A stretch of 54,100 nucleotides of DNA from Pseudomonas sp. ISL-84 (GCA_018613035.1 JAGGRA010000016.1:1-54100); one strand, 5' to 3'; counted from the stretch's first letter, positions 33,697 to 43,367 are shown. The notes: generated by a model from the sequence alone, not told the origin. Numbers and translations are program-made.

Positions 33697-36600
33697 AGTT
33701 TTCTTCGATTTCTTTGCGATTTTTCTTAAACATTTTAGATAAAACTTCGTACACGATTGGCACAATGATAAGGGTCAATAGCGTCGAACTTGTCAGACCG
33801 CCGATAACGGTAATCGCAAGGCCTTTGGAGATAAGCCCTCCACCGCCAGAGCCGATGGCCAATGGAATTAATGCACCAATTGTCGCAATGGCTGTCATCA
33901 GGATTGGGCGAAGTCGGGTTGCTCCCGCTTCCAGCACCGCTTCCCTCATGACCAGACCGTCACGTTCCATATGGATGATCCGGTCCACCAGAACGATGGC
34001 ATTGGTTACGACAATACCAATTAGCATTAATAATCCCATCATGACCGATACAGAAATGGTTTCGCCGGCAATTAATAAGCCAACGAAAGAACCAATCACG
34101 GCAAATGGAAGGGAGAAGAGAATTGCAAATGGCGCCACTCCTTCACGGAATGTAACGACCAGAATGAAGTACACAATCGCGATGGCTGCAAGCATTGCAG
34201 CGCCAAGCTGTGTGAACGTCTCCGTCATATCGGCCTGAACACCCGCAACTCCGACTGTTACACCTTTAGGCAGATCCAATTCATCAATCGCTTCATCAGT
34301 TTTAGAAGTAGCCTTTGAGATATCATCTCCTTTGACCGTACCTGACACGGTTGCGTAGTACTCGCCTTTACTGCGGGCAAGCGTATTATGCGTTGTACCT
34401 TCTTTCACCGTGACAAGCTCGGAAAGAGGCATAGTTGTACCCATCGCTGTCGTCACCTGTGTTGCCAGGATATCATCAATGGATTTCGGCTGTTCCGCCT
34501 GCTCCTGCTGGACAATGACTTCAAGCGTCTCACCGTCTTTTTCAATCGTTGTCAGAACATCCTTGGTGTTTGACGGGTTCAGCATCATGACAATTTGTCC
34601 GGCTGTCAGACCGTACTGCAGCAGTTCATCCTGCTCCACATTGAAGGTATATTCAACAAAGGCGTCTTCTGCACTTGAAGAAACGTCCTCCAATTCTTCA
34701 TTTTCCTTCAATACGTCTTCTATCATTTTGACAGAGTCATTCAGTTTATCTAAATCTTCACTGTATAATGTGTAGCTGACTTCATTGGTTGAACCGGACA
34801 TAGATGAGAAGTTCTGGCTCTTCCATTCACCTGATTGCCCGATATTAAACACATAATCTTCTATTTCTTCACGGACTTCAGGGAAATTATCCATTTCAGG
34901 GTCAAAGATCAGGTACATTAAGGCTCCGCCTGCTCCTCCGCCCATCATGGCAGCCATCTGATCCGCTTCTTCGGTTACAGATATTTGAACGATGTCAATA
35001 TCATCACGCTTAAGCATTTCTTCTTCTACTGCTTCAACGTTCTTTAACGTTTCATCTTTAAGTTCTCCGGCTTCAGGCGTGTAAGTTAGATACATTACTT
35101 TATCTTCTTCACTGCCCATAAAACTGAATCCGATCATTGGTGTCAGAGCTAAGCTTCCCGCCAGCAATACAACCGCCATGATGGATGTAATAATCTTATG
35201 ATTAAGAGACTTCTCAAGAATGCCTTTATACCATTTTGATAGCTTTCCAGCTTCTTTATGGCTGCCTTCCGTTTTTTCGCTGTACAATTTCTTTCTAAAC
35301 AAGAAGTGAGACAGCGCTGGAACGATTGTAATGGCCACAAGCAGTGAAGCGCCAAGTGCAAACGTCATCGTCAAAGCGAATGGCATAAACAGCTCGCCGA
35401 CCATACCTCCTACAAAAATGAGCGGTGCAAATACGGCAACCGTAACTAAAGTAGAGGAGAGGATTGGCTTGAACATCTCAATCGTAGCTTCTCGAATAAG
35501 GGCACGCCCTGTTAGTTTTTCTTCTTTTAAATGCAGGCGGCGGTAAATATTTTCAACCACAACGATAGAGTCATCAATTACACGGCCGATGGCAACCGTA
35601 ATGGCTCCAAGCGTCATAATATTCAAGGTAATATTCATCCAGTTCAGCAGCAGCAAAGCCATGAAAATCGAAACTGGAATCGATACGATCGAAATAATCG
35701 TTGATTTAAAATCACGCAGGAACAGCAAAATAATTAAGACTGCAATCAGCCCGCCGAACACTGCTTTTTCAATCATGGTTGAAACAGACTCTTCTATTGG
35801 CGCTCCCTGGTCAAGCGAGACATCTATGACAAGACCCTCGATCTTTTCCTTTTCTTCCTTGACTAATTCCTTTACACTGTTAACGACTTCAACTGTGTTT
35901 GCCTGCTGTTCTTTAACTATTTGAATTGCAATGGCATCATCGCCATTTGTCCGGGAGACAGATTGTACTCTGCCGACCGTATCAATCTCGGCAATGTCAC
36001 TTAGCTTCACAAAAGGTGATTGGTTTTGAGCGGTTGGCGTTACCGGGATGAGCATGTTCTTTAATTCATCCTCGGTCATGAATTTGCCGTCTACTGCGAC
36101 AGCCTGTTCTCCTTCCTCAAACTCGTAAAGTCCTAATGATACTGCCATGTTGCTTGCCTGGATCATTTCCTTTACTTTCTCTTCGGTCAGCCCTAGCTCA
36201 GCCAGTCTTTTTTCATTGTATGTGAGCTGCACTTCCTCCACATGCTGACCAGTGATGGTCGCAGACGCCACACCGTCAATTTTTTCCAGTTTCGGCAGGA
36301 TGATGTCCTCTACTGTTGACGTTAACTCAACAATATCCTCCGATTTGCTGCTTACACTCAGCGCAGCAACTGGCATCATATTCATGCTGATGGCAGTGAT
36401 GGTCGGCTCCTGTGCTCCTTCCGGCAGCTCCACTGTATCGAGGGCTGATTGGAGAGCACGCTTGGCTTCGTCCATATCAATACCATATTCATATTCCACT
36501 TGGATATTTGACATGTTAGAATATGAATTTGAGTAAACTGATTTAACATCTTCAAGGCTTTCCACGGTTTTTTCTATTGGGATGGACACATCTTCCATCA

Positions 36601-36778
36601 CTTTTTCAGGAGTGGCCCCCGGATATACGTCCATTACCATTAAGTAAGGGATTGAGACATCCGGTATGGTCTCCATATTCATCCGTGTACCCGAATAGAT
36701 TCCAGATACCGTGATAATAATTGTTAACAGCCAGACTGCAAGTTTATTCTGCAGGACAAAATTGACTAAACCTTTCAC
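33695..36778 (-). CDS. RND-family efflux pump (HAE1/SwrC-like)
   Basis: An approximately 1027-aa RND permease with two homologous halves, each one helix, a large extracytoplasmic domain and then five or six helices. Marks are PDVSIPYLMVMDVYPGATPEKV near the N-terminus, the proton-relay region AITVAIGRVIDDSIVVVENIYR in the first half, and VVTNAIVLVDRIIHMERDG in the second. The nearest known relative is B. subtilis SwrC (YerP), a surfactin and drug exporter. I prefer GTG 36778, preceded by TAGGTG; a TTG frame extends to 36814. It is divergent from a TetR gene with a shared operator. Confidence 0.9.
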   Translation of the reverse strand: MKGLVNFVLQNKLAVWLLTIIITVSGIYSGTRMNMETIPDVSIPYLMVMDVYPGATPEKVMEDVSIPIEKTVESLEDVKSVYSNSYSNMSNIQVEYEYGIDMDEAKRALQSALDTVELPEGAQEPTITAISMNMMPVAALSVSSKSEDIVELTSTVEDIILPKLEKIDGVASATITGQHVEEVQLTYNEKRLAELGLTEEKVKEMIQASNMAVSLGLYEFEEGEQAVAVDGKFMTEDELKNMLIPVTPTAQNQSPFVKLSDIAEIDTVGRVQSVSRTNGDDAIAIQIVKEQQANTVEVVNSVKELVKEEKEKIEGLVIDVSLDQGAPIEESVSTMIEKAVFGGLIAVLIILLFLRDFKSTIISIVSIPVSIFMALLLLNWMNITLNIMTLGAITVAIGRVIDDSIVVVENIYRRLHLKEEKLTGRALIREATIEMFKPILSSTLVTVAVFAPLIFVGGMVGELFMPFALTMTFALGASLLVAITIVPALSHFLFRKKLYSEKTEGSHKEAGKLSKWYKGILEKSLNHKIITSIMAVVLLAGSLALTPMIGFSFMGSEEDKVMYLTYTPEAGELKDETLKNVEAVEEEMLKRDDIDIVQISVTEEADQMAAMMGGGAGGALMYLIFDPEMDNFPEVREEIEDYVFNIGQSGEWKSQNFSSMSGSTNEVSYTLYSEDLDKLNDSVKMIEDVLKENEELEDVSSSAEDAFVEYTFNVEQDELLQYGLTAGQIVMMLNPSNTKDVLTTIEKDGETLEVIVQQEQAEQPKSIDDILATQVTTAMGTTMPLSELVTVKEGTTHNTLARSKGEYYATVSGTVKGDDISKATSKTDEAIDELDLPKGVTVGVAGVQADMTETFTQLGAAMLAAIAIVYFILVVTFREGVAPFAILFSLPFAVIGSFVGLLIAGETISVSVMMGLLMLIGIVVTNAIVLVDRIIHMERDGLVMREAVLEAGATRLRPILMTAIATIGALIPLAIGSGGGGLISKGLAITVIGGLTSSTLLTLIIVPIVYEVLSKMFKKNRKEIEEN

Positions 36779-36825
36779 TCGTGCACCTACCCCTAATTGA
36801 CTTGTTAGACTCAATTACATATAAT

Positions 36826-36843
36826 AATGACCGATTGGTCATT
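36826..36843. promoter_or_regulatory. TetR-type operator between the RND and TetR genes
   Basis: AATGACCGATTGGTCATT: 7-bp arms AATGACC and GGTCATT around GATT. It lies in the divergent intergenic region and probably overlaps both promoters, as expected for a local TetR repressor. Confidence 0.7.
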
Positions 36844-36872
36844 TGTCAATCAAAAAGGAGTGACAGCATTAC

Positions 36873-37709
36873 ATGAGCAAAAAACAATTAATAATGGAAA
36901 GCGCTTTAGAACTCTTTGCCAAGCAAGGATTTGAAGCTACCTCTGTACAGCAGATCACTGAGCACTCCGGTATTTCCAAAGGAGCTTTTTACTTATCATT
37001 TAAATCAAAAGATGAATTGATTATGGCATTGATTGATCATTTCATGATGCAATTCGTTTCAGACGTTGACCACGTAGTCAAAAATCCGAATATTACAGGT
37101 AAAGAACTTTTAAACAAGTTTTTTTACACTACATTCCACTCCTTTCAGAAGCATTCAGACTTTGCAAAGATCTTTATTAAAGAACAAGCGCATACATTCA
37201 ATGAAGAACTACTATCAAAAGGGCGCCACTTTGACCAATTAATAGATGATATAACCCTATCAATGTTAGATCAGTTATATGGAGAGACTGTCAAACATAC
37301 AAAATACGATTTAATCTATTGCATTAAAGGCTTCATGCATATATACTCTCATTTATTTTTATTTTTCAATGTGCCTTTGGACCTGAACCTTCTGTGCCGA
37401 TCCCTCGCGGAAAAAACAGACCTGCTGGCAAAGCAATCAACGATCCCCTTTATCACGGACGAGCTATATGAGATGTTCAGGGAACCGGTAGATGAAGAGA
37501 TATCTGCCGGGAAATTGATTAAAATCATGGATCAAAAAATAGAGGAATTAGAAGAGTCAATTGAAAAGGAGTCACTGATCCTGCTTAAGCAGGATGTCCT
37601 GGAACGGAGCTTGAGCCCAGCTATTATAAAAGGATTGATTTCAAATATTCAAAACGATCCACATTGCAAAATGATCGCCTTTTTGCTTCGAAAATATTAT
37701 CATGTTTAA
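36873..37709 (+). CDS. TetR/AcrR-family regulator of the RND pump
   Basis: A 278-aa regulator with an N-terminal TetR helix-turn-helix: ALELFAKQGFEATSVQQITEHSGISKGAFYLSF-type residues from about 11 to 43. The ligand-binding C-terminal region is longer than the usual 190-200 aa and ends in a charged helix (about 225-260) and a basic tail. It is divergent from the RND gene, with a perfect TetR-like operator between them, so repression of the pump and itself is the natural reading. The ligand is unknown. AAAGGAG lies 12-13 bases before the ATG, slightly far. Confidence 0.88.
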   Translation: MSKKQLIMESALELFAKQGFEATSVQQITEHSGISKGAFYLSFKSKDELIMALIDHFMMQFVSDVDHVVKNPNITGKELLNKFFYTTFHSFQKHSDFAKIFIKEQAHTFNEELLSKGRHFDQLIDDITLSMLDQLYGETVKHTKYDLIYCIKGFMHIYSHLFLFFNVPLDLNLLCRSLAEKTDLLAKQSTIPFITDELYEMFREPVDEEISAGKLIKIMDQKIEELEESIEKESLILLKQDVLERSLSPAIIKGLISNIQNDPHCKMIAFLLRKYYHV

Positions 37710-37753
37710 CATCTTTTATAATCTTTTAATGATTCATGTAAAATTAACAGGCC

Positions 37754-37797
37754 AAAAAACCTCAGGCTAACGAGAACTCGAAAGCCTGAGGTTTTTA
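37754..37797. terminator. Bidirectional terminator between the TetR gene and mtlD
   Basis: AAAAACCTCAGGCT and AGCCTGAGGTTTTT form a long stem with poly-A/poly-T flanks usable on both strands. Confidence 0.9.
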
Positions 37798-37815
37798 GAA
37801 TTTTTTAATAAACGA

Positions 37816-38961
37816 TTACTTTTTCAAGGATTGATATTGGCTGATAATTTCATTTGCAAGATAACTTGATTTATCAAGACGACAAACCTCTTGAAGTACA
37901 TACGCCACTCCATTTTCTTCAATCATATCCTGCAGTTTTACTGCTTCTTCATCTCCCTCATAATCAAACATTAAGGCTGCTGCTATTGCCTTTGCAAGGT
38001 TGGCAGAGGAAAGGCCTGCTTTTTGAGCTTGAACTGCCGGACGGATCAAACGGTCATCAGGACCAAGTTTTCTCAATGGTGAACGACCGACTCTCGTTAC
38101 ACCATCATTTAAATGGGCATTTTGGAAACGGCACATGATTTTATCAATGTATTTCTGATGTGCTTCAGGATCCAAATCATAACGCTTAATTAAGTATGCC
38201 CCGGTCTCACCCAAAGTAGCCTGAACCTGATTGCGAATCTCTTCATCAGCAAGCGTTTGGTCAATCGTTTTCTTATTCTCAAGATAGCCGAGGTAAGCGA
38301 TAACGGCATGTCCTGTATTCACAGTAAACAATTTTCTTTCAATAAAAGGCGCAAGTTCAGGGACAATTTTCATTCCTTCAATAGGAGGAATCTCTTCCGT
38401 TGTTTCCACAACCCATTCATGATATGGCTCAACCAACACATCCAGTGATCCTTGATTATTTTGAATTGGAACGATTCGGTCAACAGCTGAATTTAAGAAA
38501 GAGACCTGATGCTGGACCTTTTCTTTTGTTTCACTGTCAAGGTGTTCCATTATATATCCTTTTAGCAAATCTGTTGCTGATATTTGGTTCTCACAAGCAA
38601 TAACATATAGCTTTTCACCTTTATCTTCCTCTATTCTTGCGGCTAGTCCTTTTGCAATTAACGGCGCAATTCTTGGAAGAATATTAGGTCCAATCGCAGT
38701 TGTTAAAAATGCTGCATTCTTGATTGCTTCAATTACTTCTTTTTCTTGCTTGAGGTTATTTAGCCCGGAAACGTTTTCGATTGTCATGGTTTCCTGCTCA
38801 TCGGCAGCAAGCTTAACCTTATACTGCTTTTCCTCATTTAACTGATTAATAACCTGATCAGCAATGTCTACAAAAACAACATTATAGCCTGACTGGGAAA
38901 AAAGGGCACCAATGAATCCCCTTCCGATATTGCCTGCTCCAAAATGCACTGCTTGTCTCAT
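37816..38961 (-). CDS. mtlD: Mannitol-1-phosphate 5-dehydrogenase
   Basis: A 381-aa NAD-dependent dehydrogenase that oxidises mannitol 1-phosphate, delivered by MtlA, to fructose 6-phosphate. The N-terminal nucleotide-binding motif is HFGAGNIGRGFIGALFSQSG (about residues 6-25), and the catalytic Lys region lies in ERKLFTVNTGHAVIAYLGYL (about 207-226). Length is standard. It is the last gene of mtlA-mtlR-mtlD, 12 bp after mtlR, and is closed by a bidirectional terminator. Confidence 0.95.
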   Translation of the reverse strand: MRQAVHFGAGNIGRGFIGALFSQSGYNVVFVDIADQVINQLNEEKQYKVKLAADEQETMTIENVSGLNNLKQEKEVIEAIKNAAFLTTAIGPNILPRIAPLIAKGLAARIEEDKGEKLYVIACENQISATDLLKGYIMEHLDSETKEKVQHQVSFLNSAVDRIVPIQNNQGSLDVLVEPYHEWVVETTEEIPPIEGMKIVPELAPFIERKLFTVNTGHAVIAYLGYLENKKTIDQTLADEEIRNQVQATLGETGAYLIKRYDLDPEAHQKYIDKIMCRFQNAHLNDGVTRVGRSPLRKLGPDDRLIRPAVQAQKAGLSSANLAKAIAAALMFDYEGDEEAVKLQDMIEENGVAYVLQEVCRLDKSSYLANEIISQYQSLKK

Positions 38962-38973
38962 CCAACCATTCCT

Positions 38974-41073
38974 TTATTGACTTATTTTAAAATTCGATTG
39001 AAGATACTCTACAAATATAGTTTCTAACTTTTTACAGATCATTTTTTCATTTGCTGAAGAAAAAACCAGAATAGCCTCATCGGTTTCAATTATATTTGTA
39101 CTAATTAAACTTAATATCTCCTGCTCTCTAATACTTAATTCTGATGGTGCCAGCATGAGCAGAAGGTTCTTCATTGCTACATCGTTTCCATCCATCCCTT
39201 GTACAAGACAAGTGTCTGGCAAATGGGAAATCTGGAAAATAAGTTCCCGCACGTGTTCATTCCTGGTATGGAAAAGGGCGATATTGGTGTTAGGAATACC
39301 GAGGCCACCCTTTCGTTCCCGCTCCTTGAGAGCTTCCATTATAACTGCTGGATTTGTCAGCAGGTTTTCCGCCTCAGCTTTCATAATCATGTTTTTCAGA
39401 ATTTGTTCCTGACTTTTCCACTTATCCACTTGGTAAAACCGAAAGTTATGAAGGATTGCCTCGATACTCTGCTGAATATCTTTAACCTCATTAAGCATTT
39501 CGGATAAGGCCATCTTTTTCTTATTTGCAGCAGTACTTAAATCCTGCTTTGCCCCTTTTTGATATTTCTTATCTTTTGTAAGGTTTTCGATGTTGTTCTT
39601 TAAAAAAGTTTTTATTGTCAGGATATTTTCTTCACTTAAGAGCGGATTCACTAAAATGTACTCAGCATTTACAATGGGAAGACGGACAGTGGAAAGAATA
39701 ATGTCATATATACTCAGGTCCACCTCCTCTGTAATCTCTTTAATCGACTTAATGTCAATTTCATCAATCTCTGTTATTTCTTTTTTGATTCTGCTCATCA
39801 GCATTTTTGATGTGCCAATACCAGTGGGGCAAATCACCAGTGCCCTTATGACCAAGTTCTCTTCTTGCATTACCAAAGCAGATCCGAAATGCAGAACCAT
39901 GAAAGCTATCTCATCATCCGGAAAATGATCAATTTCCTTAAATTCCTCTTCCACACTATTTTTCACAGCCATGAAAAGGATGGGATATTTCCTTTTGATT
40001 TCTTCTTTAAGCGGATTAAAAGAGGCCAATTTCTGCTTTATACGGAATAAGGCTGGTTCCATGTGGGCAAGCAAGCCCTGAAACAAGGAAAAATCCCTTG
40101 TCAGATCCAGATGGAGCTGATTAGAAACTGAATGAATTACATTTTTTATCATCTGTGCAAGAACGATACTATCATATGGGACAGACTCAGCCTCTCGCAG
40201 TTTTGTGCCTTTGAGATTCTGTGCCAAATTTAGAATGTCTTTTTCCGAGAAGGTTAACCCCAATTTATGTTCCAGTTCACTTGTAATTTGTCTCATTATG
40301 GCGTACTCATCGGAAATTTCTCTCTCTGAAAGGATTACATCCTTATTTACAAAAAATCGAGACTCTATTCTCTGCATTGTGATATAAATATGTAGAATGA
40401 TTTCCAGATGTCCGCTATCCGCAAAACGGGCATGTTCGCTATTAAAAGCTGAATTTACCGATGCACTCACCGCACGCAGATTTTCAGGAATAAAGTAATG
40501 CAGGATTTTCTTCTCAGAAAGACTACCTTTTTCGAGCAAATACATCTTTTCAATTAATTCTTCATTAAAATATTGAAGGAAATAATGTACAAGCGCTCTT
40601 CGTTTGTTTGCTTCTATCCCCTCAAGCTTTACCCCGACTCCTCTTTTTCTTATAAGCTTTATTTGAAAATTTCCCAGCCATTTAGCCAATTCATCCAAAT
40701 AAGCGGCAAGTGTTGCCGTGCTGATCTCTAGATGACTTGCCAAAACCTGTGTTTTATATAACTCCTCCTCCATAACAGCCAGGAGGAGACGCAATTTCCG
40801 TTCCTGTGGTGGCTGATCAATCGGATTGGTGCTTATCATATGCTGAATCAGCCGGAATATATGCTCGTTCTTCCCCTGAATCACAAGGCCCTCATCATTG
40901 TTTCTCACAAGCTTAAGGCTAAACTCCTGGATTGTTTTTTCTACAGCCTTTAAATCTCTCTGAATCGTTCGGGCACTGACATTTAAAGTAGAAGCAATGG
41001 ACAAAGCCGTATGTTTTCCTGAAGTCTTAATTATTAATTCAATAATTGCTTTTTCCCTCGATGTAATATACAT
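38974..41073 (-). CDS. mtlR: Mannitol operon activator MtlR
   Basis: A 699-aa PTS-regulated transcriptional activator. It has an HTH_11-type DNA-binding domain (about residues 5-60), a second Mga/HTH region (about 90-150), two PRD domains (about 195-300 and 305-405, with His337 and His395), an EIIB-Gat-like domain with Cys415 (VICPTGIGTS), and an EIIA-like domain with His602 (ALFHTRNEHV). Phosphorylation of PRD2 by HPr activates it, and phosphorylation of the EIIB/EIIA parts inhibits it. It lies between mtlA and mtlD, as in Geobacillus, whereas B. subtilis has it elsewhere. Confidence 0.93.
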   Translation of the reverse strand: MYITSREKAIIELIIKTSGKHTALSIASTLNVSARTIQRDLKAVEKTIQEFSLKLVRNNDEGLVIQGKNEHIFRLIQHMISTNPIDQPPQERKLRLLLAVMEEELYKTQVLASHLEISTATLAAYLDELAKWLGNFQIKLIRKRGVGVKLEGIEANKRRALVHYFLQYFNEELIEKMYLLEKGSLSEKKILHYFIPENLRAVSASVNSAFNSEHARFADSGHLEIILHIYITMQRIESRFFVNKDVILSEREISDEYAIMRQITSELEHKLGLTFSEKDILNLAQNLKGTKLREAESVPYDSIVLAQMIKNVIHSVSNQLHLDLTRDFSLFQGLLAHMEPALFRIKQKLASFNPLKEEIKRKYPILFMAVKNSVEEEFKEIDHFPDDEIAFMVLHFGSALVMQEENLVIRALVICPTGIGTSKMLMSRIKKEITEIDEIDIKSIKEITEEVDLSIYDIILSTVRLPIVNAEYILVNPLLSEENILTIKTFLKNNIENLTKDKKYQKGAKQDLSTAANKKKMALSEMLNEVKDIQQSIEAILHNFRFYQVDKWKSQEQILKNMIMKAEAENLLTNPAVIMEALKERERKGGLGIPNTNIALFHTRNEHVRELIFQISHLPDTCLVQGMDGNDVAMKNLLLMLAPSELSIREQEILSLISTNIIETDEAILVFSSANEKMICKKLETIFVEYLQSNFKISQ

Positions 41074-41159
41074 GAGATCATCTCATTTCTGAGTGATGTA
41101 AAGAAAACAATGAATAGAAAAGCGAATAAACCGCTTTTCTATTCATTAATTGAATCTAT

Positions 41160-43073
41160 TTATTTTTTGCCAATGATATCGATAATAGTCTGTGCTGAAT
41201 CAGCCTCAACCATCTTTTCGATATTTTCCATATCTGAGCATGTTACAGCTATACCGGATAAAATTTCAAGGTGTGTACCATCTTTTCCCGCGATACCGAA
41301 AATCAAACGTACTTTCTGACCATCAAAGTCAACACCATTTGGCACCTGTACCACAGTGAACCCTGACTTAATGACAGCTTTCTTTGCTTCTTCCGTTCCA
41401 TGAGGTATTGCAACATCATTTCCCATATAAGTTGAAGTAATGTTATCACGCTCAATCATCGCTTCAATATAGCTCTCATCTACGTAGCCAGCGTTAACAA
41501 GTGCTCTGCCGGTAAAGCGGATTGCCTCTTCTTTATTAGCAAACTGCTGATTTAAAAAGATATTTTCCCGACGCAGCAAGTCTTCTTTATGTGCTAATTC
41601 CTCATCTTGATTATCAGGAACATTTTCCTCAGCTTCCTCAACAATTTCATGAAGCTCAAAATTTGCCGGGAACTGCAGTTCACTGATTAATTTATCGTAC
41701 TCCGGACTTGAAAGGAAGTTACCCACAGAAATATGGTAAGCATTAGGTACTTTATTCCGCGCTCTCGGAGTCAATTCTTCCTGCGTAATGACAATCTGAG
41801 CATCTGCCGGCAGATTACTGATTGCTGTATTCGTGACCTCAAGATCCATTCCAGCTTCTTTCACCTTTTTGCGGAGAAGAGACGCTCCCATTGCACTTGA
41901 TCCCATTCCAGCATCACAGGCAAAAATAATTTTGGTAACATGATCAGGCAGAGCTCCTTGATCTCCAGCAAATACATTTGATACTGAGCTTTTCTTTCCT
42001 TTCATTTCCTGCATTTTTTGTGCCGCTGCTTCGATATCATCTTCACCCTGCTTCCCTGTTTTCAAAATGAAGGAAGAAGCGATGAAGGAAACAGCTCCAG
42101 CTACAAAAACACCAGCAAAGTTAGCTACATATGCACTCGTATGATGAGGTGTTACCGCGGTAATGGCGATAATACTGCCTGGTGATGATGGAGCGAATAA
42201 TCCACCGCCTAACAGAACCAATGTGAAAACACCGCTCATTCCGCCAAGAATAACGGCGAAAAACAGCATTGGGCGCATAAGAATGTATGGGAAATAAATC
42301 TCATGAATACCGCCAAAAAAGTGAATAATTCCGGCACCAGGAGCTGATTTCTTGGATGTTCCCTTGCCGAAAAACATATACGCAAGGAGGACACCAATAC
42401 CAGGGCCAGGATTTGCCTCAAGAAGAAACAGAATAGACTGTCCCGTTTGTTTTACCTGTTCTACACCAATAGGCGAAAGAACACCATGGTTGATCGCATT
42501 ATTTAAGAACAAAACTTTTGCAGGCTCGATTAGGATGCTTGTCAGCGGCAGCAGGCCAGTTCCAACCAGCCAATCAACACCAGCTACAAGCCATTCTGTA
42601 AAGGCGTCAATGATAGGGCCAACACCCAAAAATGCAAGAATGGCGAGGATTGCCCCCAGAATCCCTGCTGAGAAATTATTGACCAGCATTTCAAATCCAG
42701 CTCGGACTTTCCCTTCCATCATCTGGTCAAACTTCTTGATCACCCATCCGCCAAGCGGGCCGATAATCATCGCACCCAGGAACATAGGGATATCTGCACC
42801 AGCAATAACACCCATTGTCGCAATGGCACCAACAACCGCGCCCCGCTGCTCATGAACCAGTTTGCCTCCGGTATACCCGATTAAAATTGGAAGCAAGTAG
42901 GTAACCATTGGGCCCACCATTTTGGCAAGGCTTTCATTTGGAAAAAAGCCAGTTGGTATAAATAATGCTGTAATTAACCCCCAGGCTATGAAAGCTGAAA
43001 TATTCGGCATAACCATAGAGCTAAGGAAATTACCGAACTTTTGAACAGCTACTTTTATATTAGATTGAGCCAT
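41160..43073 (-). CDS. mtlA: PTS mannitol transporter EIICBA (MtlA with fused IIA)
   Basis: A 637-aa mannitol permease and kinase. IIC is about residues 10-340, with the GGIHEIYFPY motif at 255-264. IIB carries phospho-Cys386 (FACDAGMGSS). IIA follows a linker of acidic residues (about 477-495) and carries phospho-His558 (AIPHGT). In several Bacillales the IIA (MtlF) is a separate protein; here it is fused, and no separate mtlF exists in the locus. It takes up mannitol as mannitol 1-phosphate. The 410-bp region upstream holds the probable MtlR half-sites. Confidence 0.95.
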   Translation of the reverse strand: MAQSNIKVAVQKFGNFLSSMVMPNISAFIAWGLITALFIPTGFFPNESLAKMVGPMVTYLLPILIGYTGGKLVHEQRGAVVGAIATMGVIAGADIPMFLGAMIIGPLGGWVIKKFDQMMEGKVRAGFEMLVNNFSAGILGAILAILAFLGVGPIIDAFTEWLVAGVDWLVGTGLLPLTSILIEPAKVLFLNNAINHGVLSPIGVEQVKQTGQSILFLLEANPGPGIGVLLAYMFFGKGTSKKSAPGAGIIHFFGGIHEIYFPYILMRPMLFFAVILGGMSGVFTLVLLGGGLFAPSSPGSIIAITAVTPHHTSAYVANFAGVFVAGAVSFIASSFILKTGKQGEDDIEAAAQKMQEMKGKKSSVSNVFAGDQGALPDHVTKIIFACDAGMGSSAMGASLLRKKVKEAGMDLEVTNTAISNLPADAQIVITQEELTPRARNKVPNAYHISVGNFLSSPEYDKLISELQFPANFELHEIVEEAEENVPDNQDEELAHKEDLLRRENIFLNQQFANKEEAIRFTGRALVNAGYVDESYIEAMIERDNITSTYMGNDVAIPHGTEEAKKAVIKSGFTVVQVPNGVDFDGQKVRLIFGIAGKDGTHLEILSGIAVTCSDMENIEKMVEADSAQTIIDIIGKK

Positions 43074-43137
43074 TTACACTCATTCCTTTCAGAAATATAG
43101 TACTTAGATTATCCTAAAGTACAATACCCTCAAACTC

Positions 43138-43182
43138 AACAAAGTTGATACTTAACTTTGTCGCAGCATTAATGACAAAGTT
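43138..43182. promoter_or_regulatory. Probable MtlR operator: three AACTTTGTC-type half-sites
   Basis: AACAAAGTT (43138-43146), AACTTTGTC (43154-43162) and GACAAAGTT (43174-43182) form two overlapping inverted repeats, with 7-bp and 11-bp spacers. They lie 65-110 bp upstream of mtlA. MtlR sites in Bacillales are TTGTCA-like inverted repeats, so the assignment is reasonable but not proven. Confidence 0.6.
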
Positions 43183-43333
43183 ATTGTTTCTCAAAATATT
43201 ATTCTTTATCCTTTAAGAAATTATATAACTCTGTTTCAGACACTGCTTTCAGCTTTTTGAGAGATATGAAGATTTTGAAAGGCAAGGTTTAGAATTTTTT
43301 TAGTTCGACCCGATTTCTATTTTGTTTGCTCTA

Positions 43334-43367
43334 TTAAGCTGCAATGTTATAGAGCGGCGCAGCTTAA
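43334..43367. promoter_or_regulatory. Inverted repeat of unknown role upstream of mtlA
   Basis: TTAAGCTGC and GCAGCTTAA, perfect 9-bp arms with a 16-bp spacer, about 260 bp upstream of mtlA. No T run follows. The rest of 43183-43412 shows no gene. Confidence 0.35.

Noticed and set aside
33714..34238. 174-codon plus-strand ORF inside the RND gene, plus other antisense ORFs at 34410-36536
   Set aside because: Shadow of a GC-balanced membrane protein gene; no ribosome site, and the translated sequence has no domain pattern, while the opposite strand is an intact RND pump.
42352..42855. 167-codon plus-strand ORF within mtlA
   Set aside because: Antisense shadow of the IIC domain; no start signal and no family resemblance.
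43183..43330. cre site in the mtlA upstream region
   Set aside because: TGAAAGCAGTGTCT-like sequence lacks the central CG required for CcpA sites.
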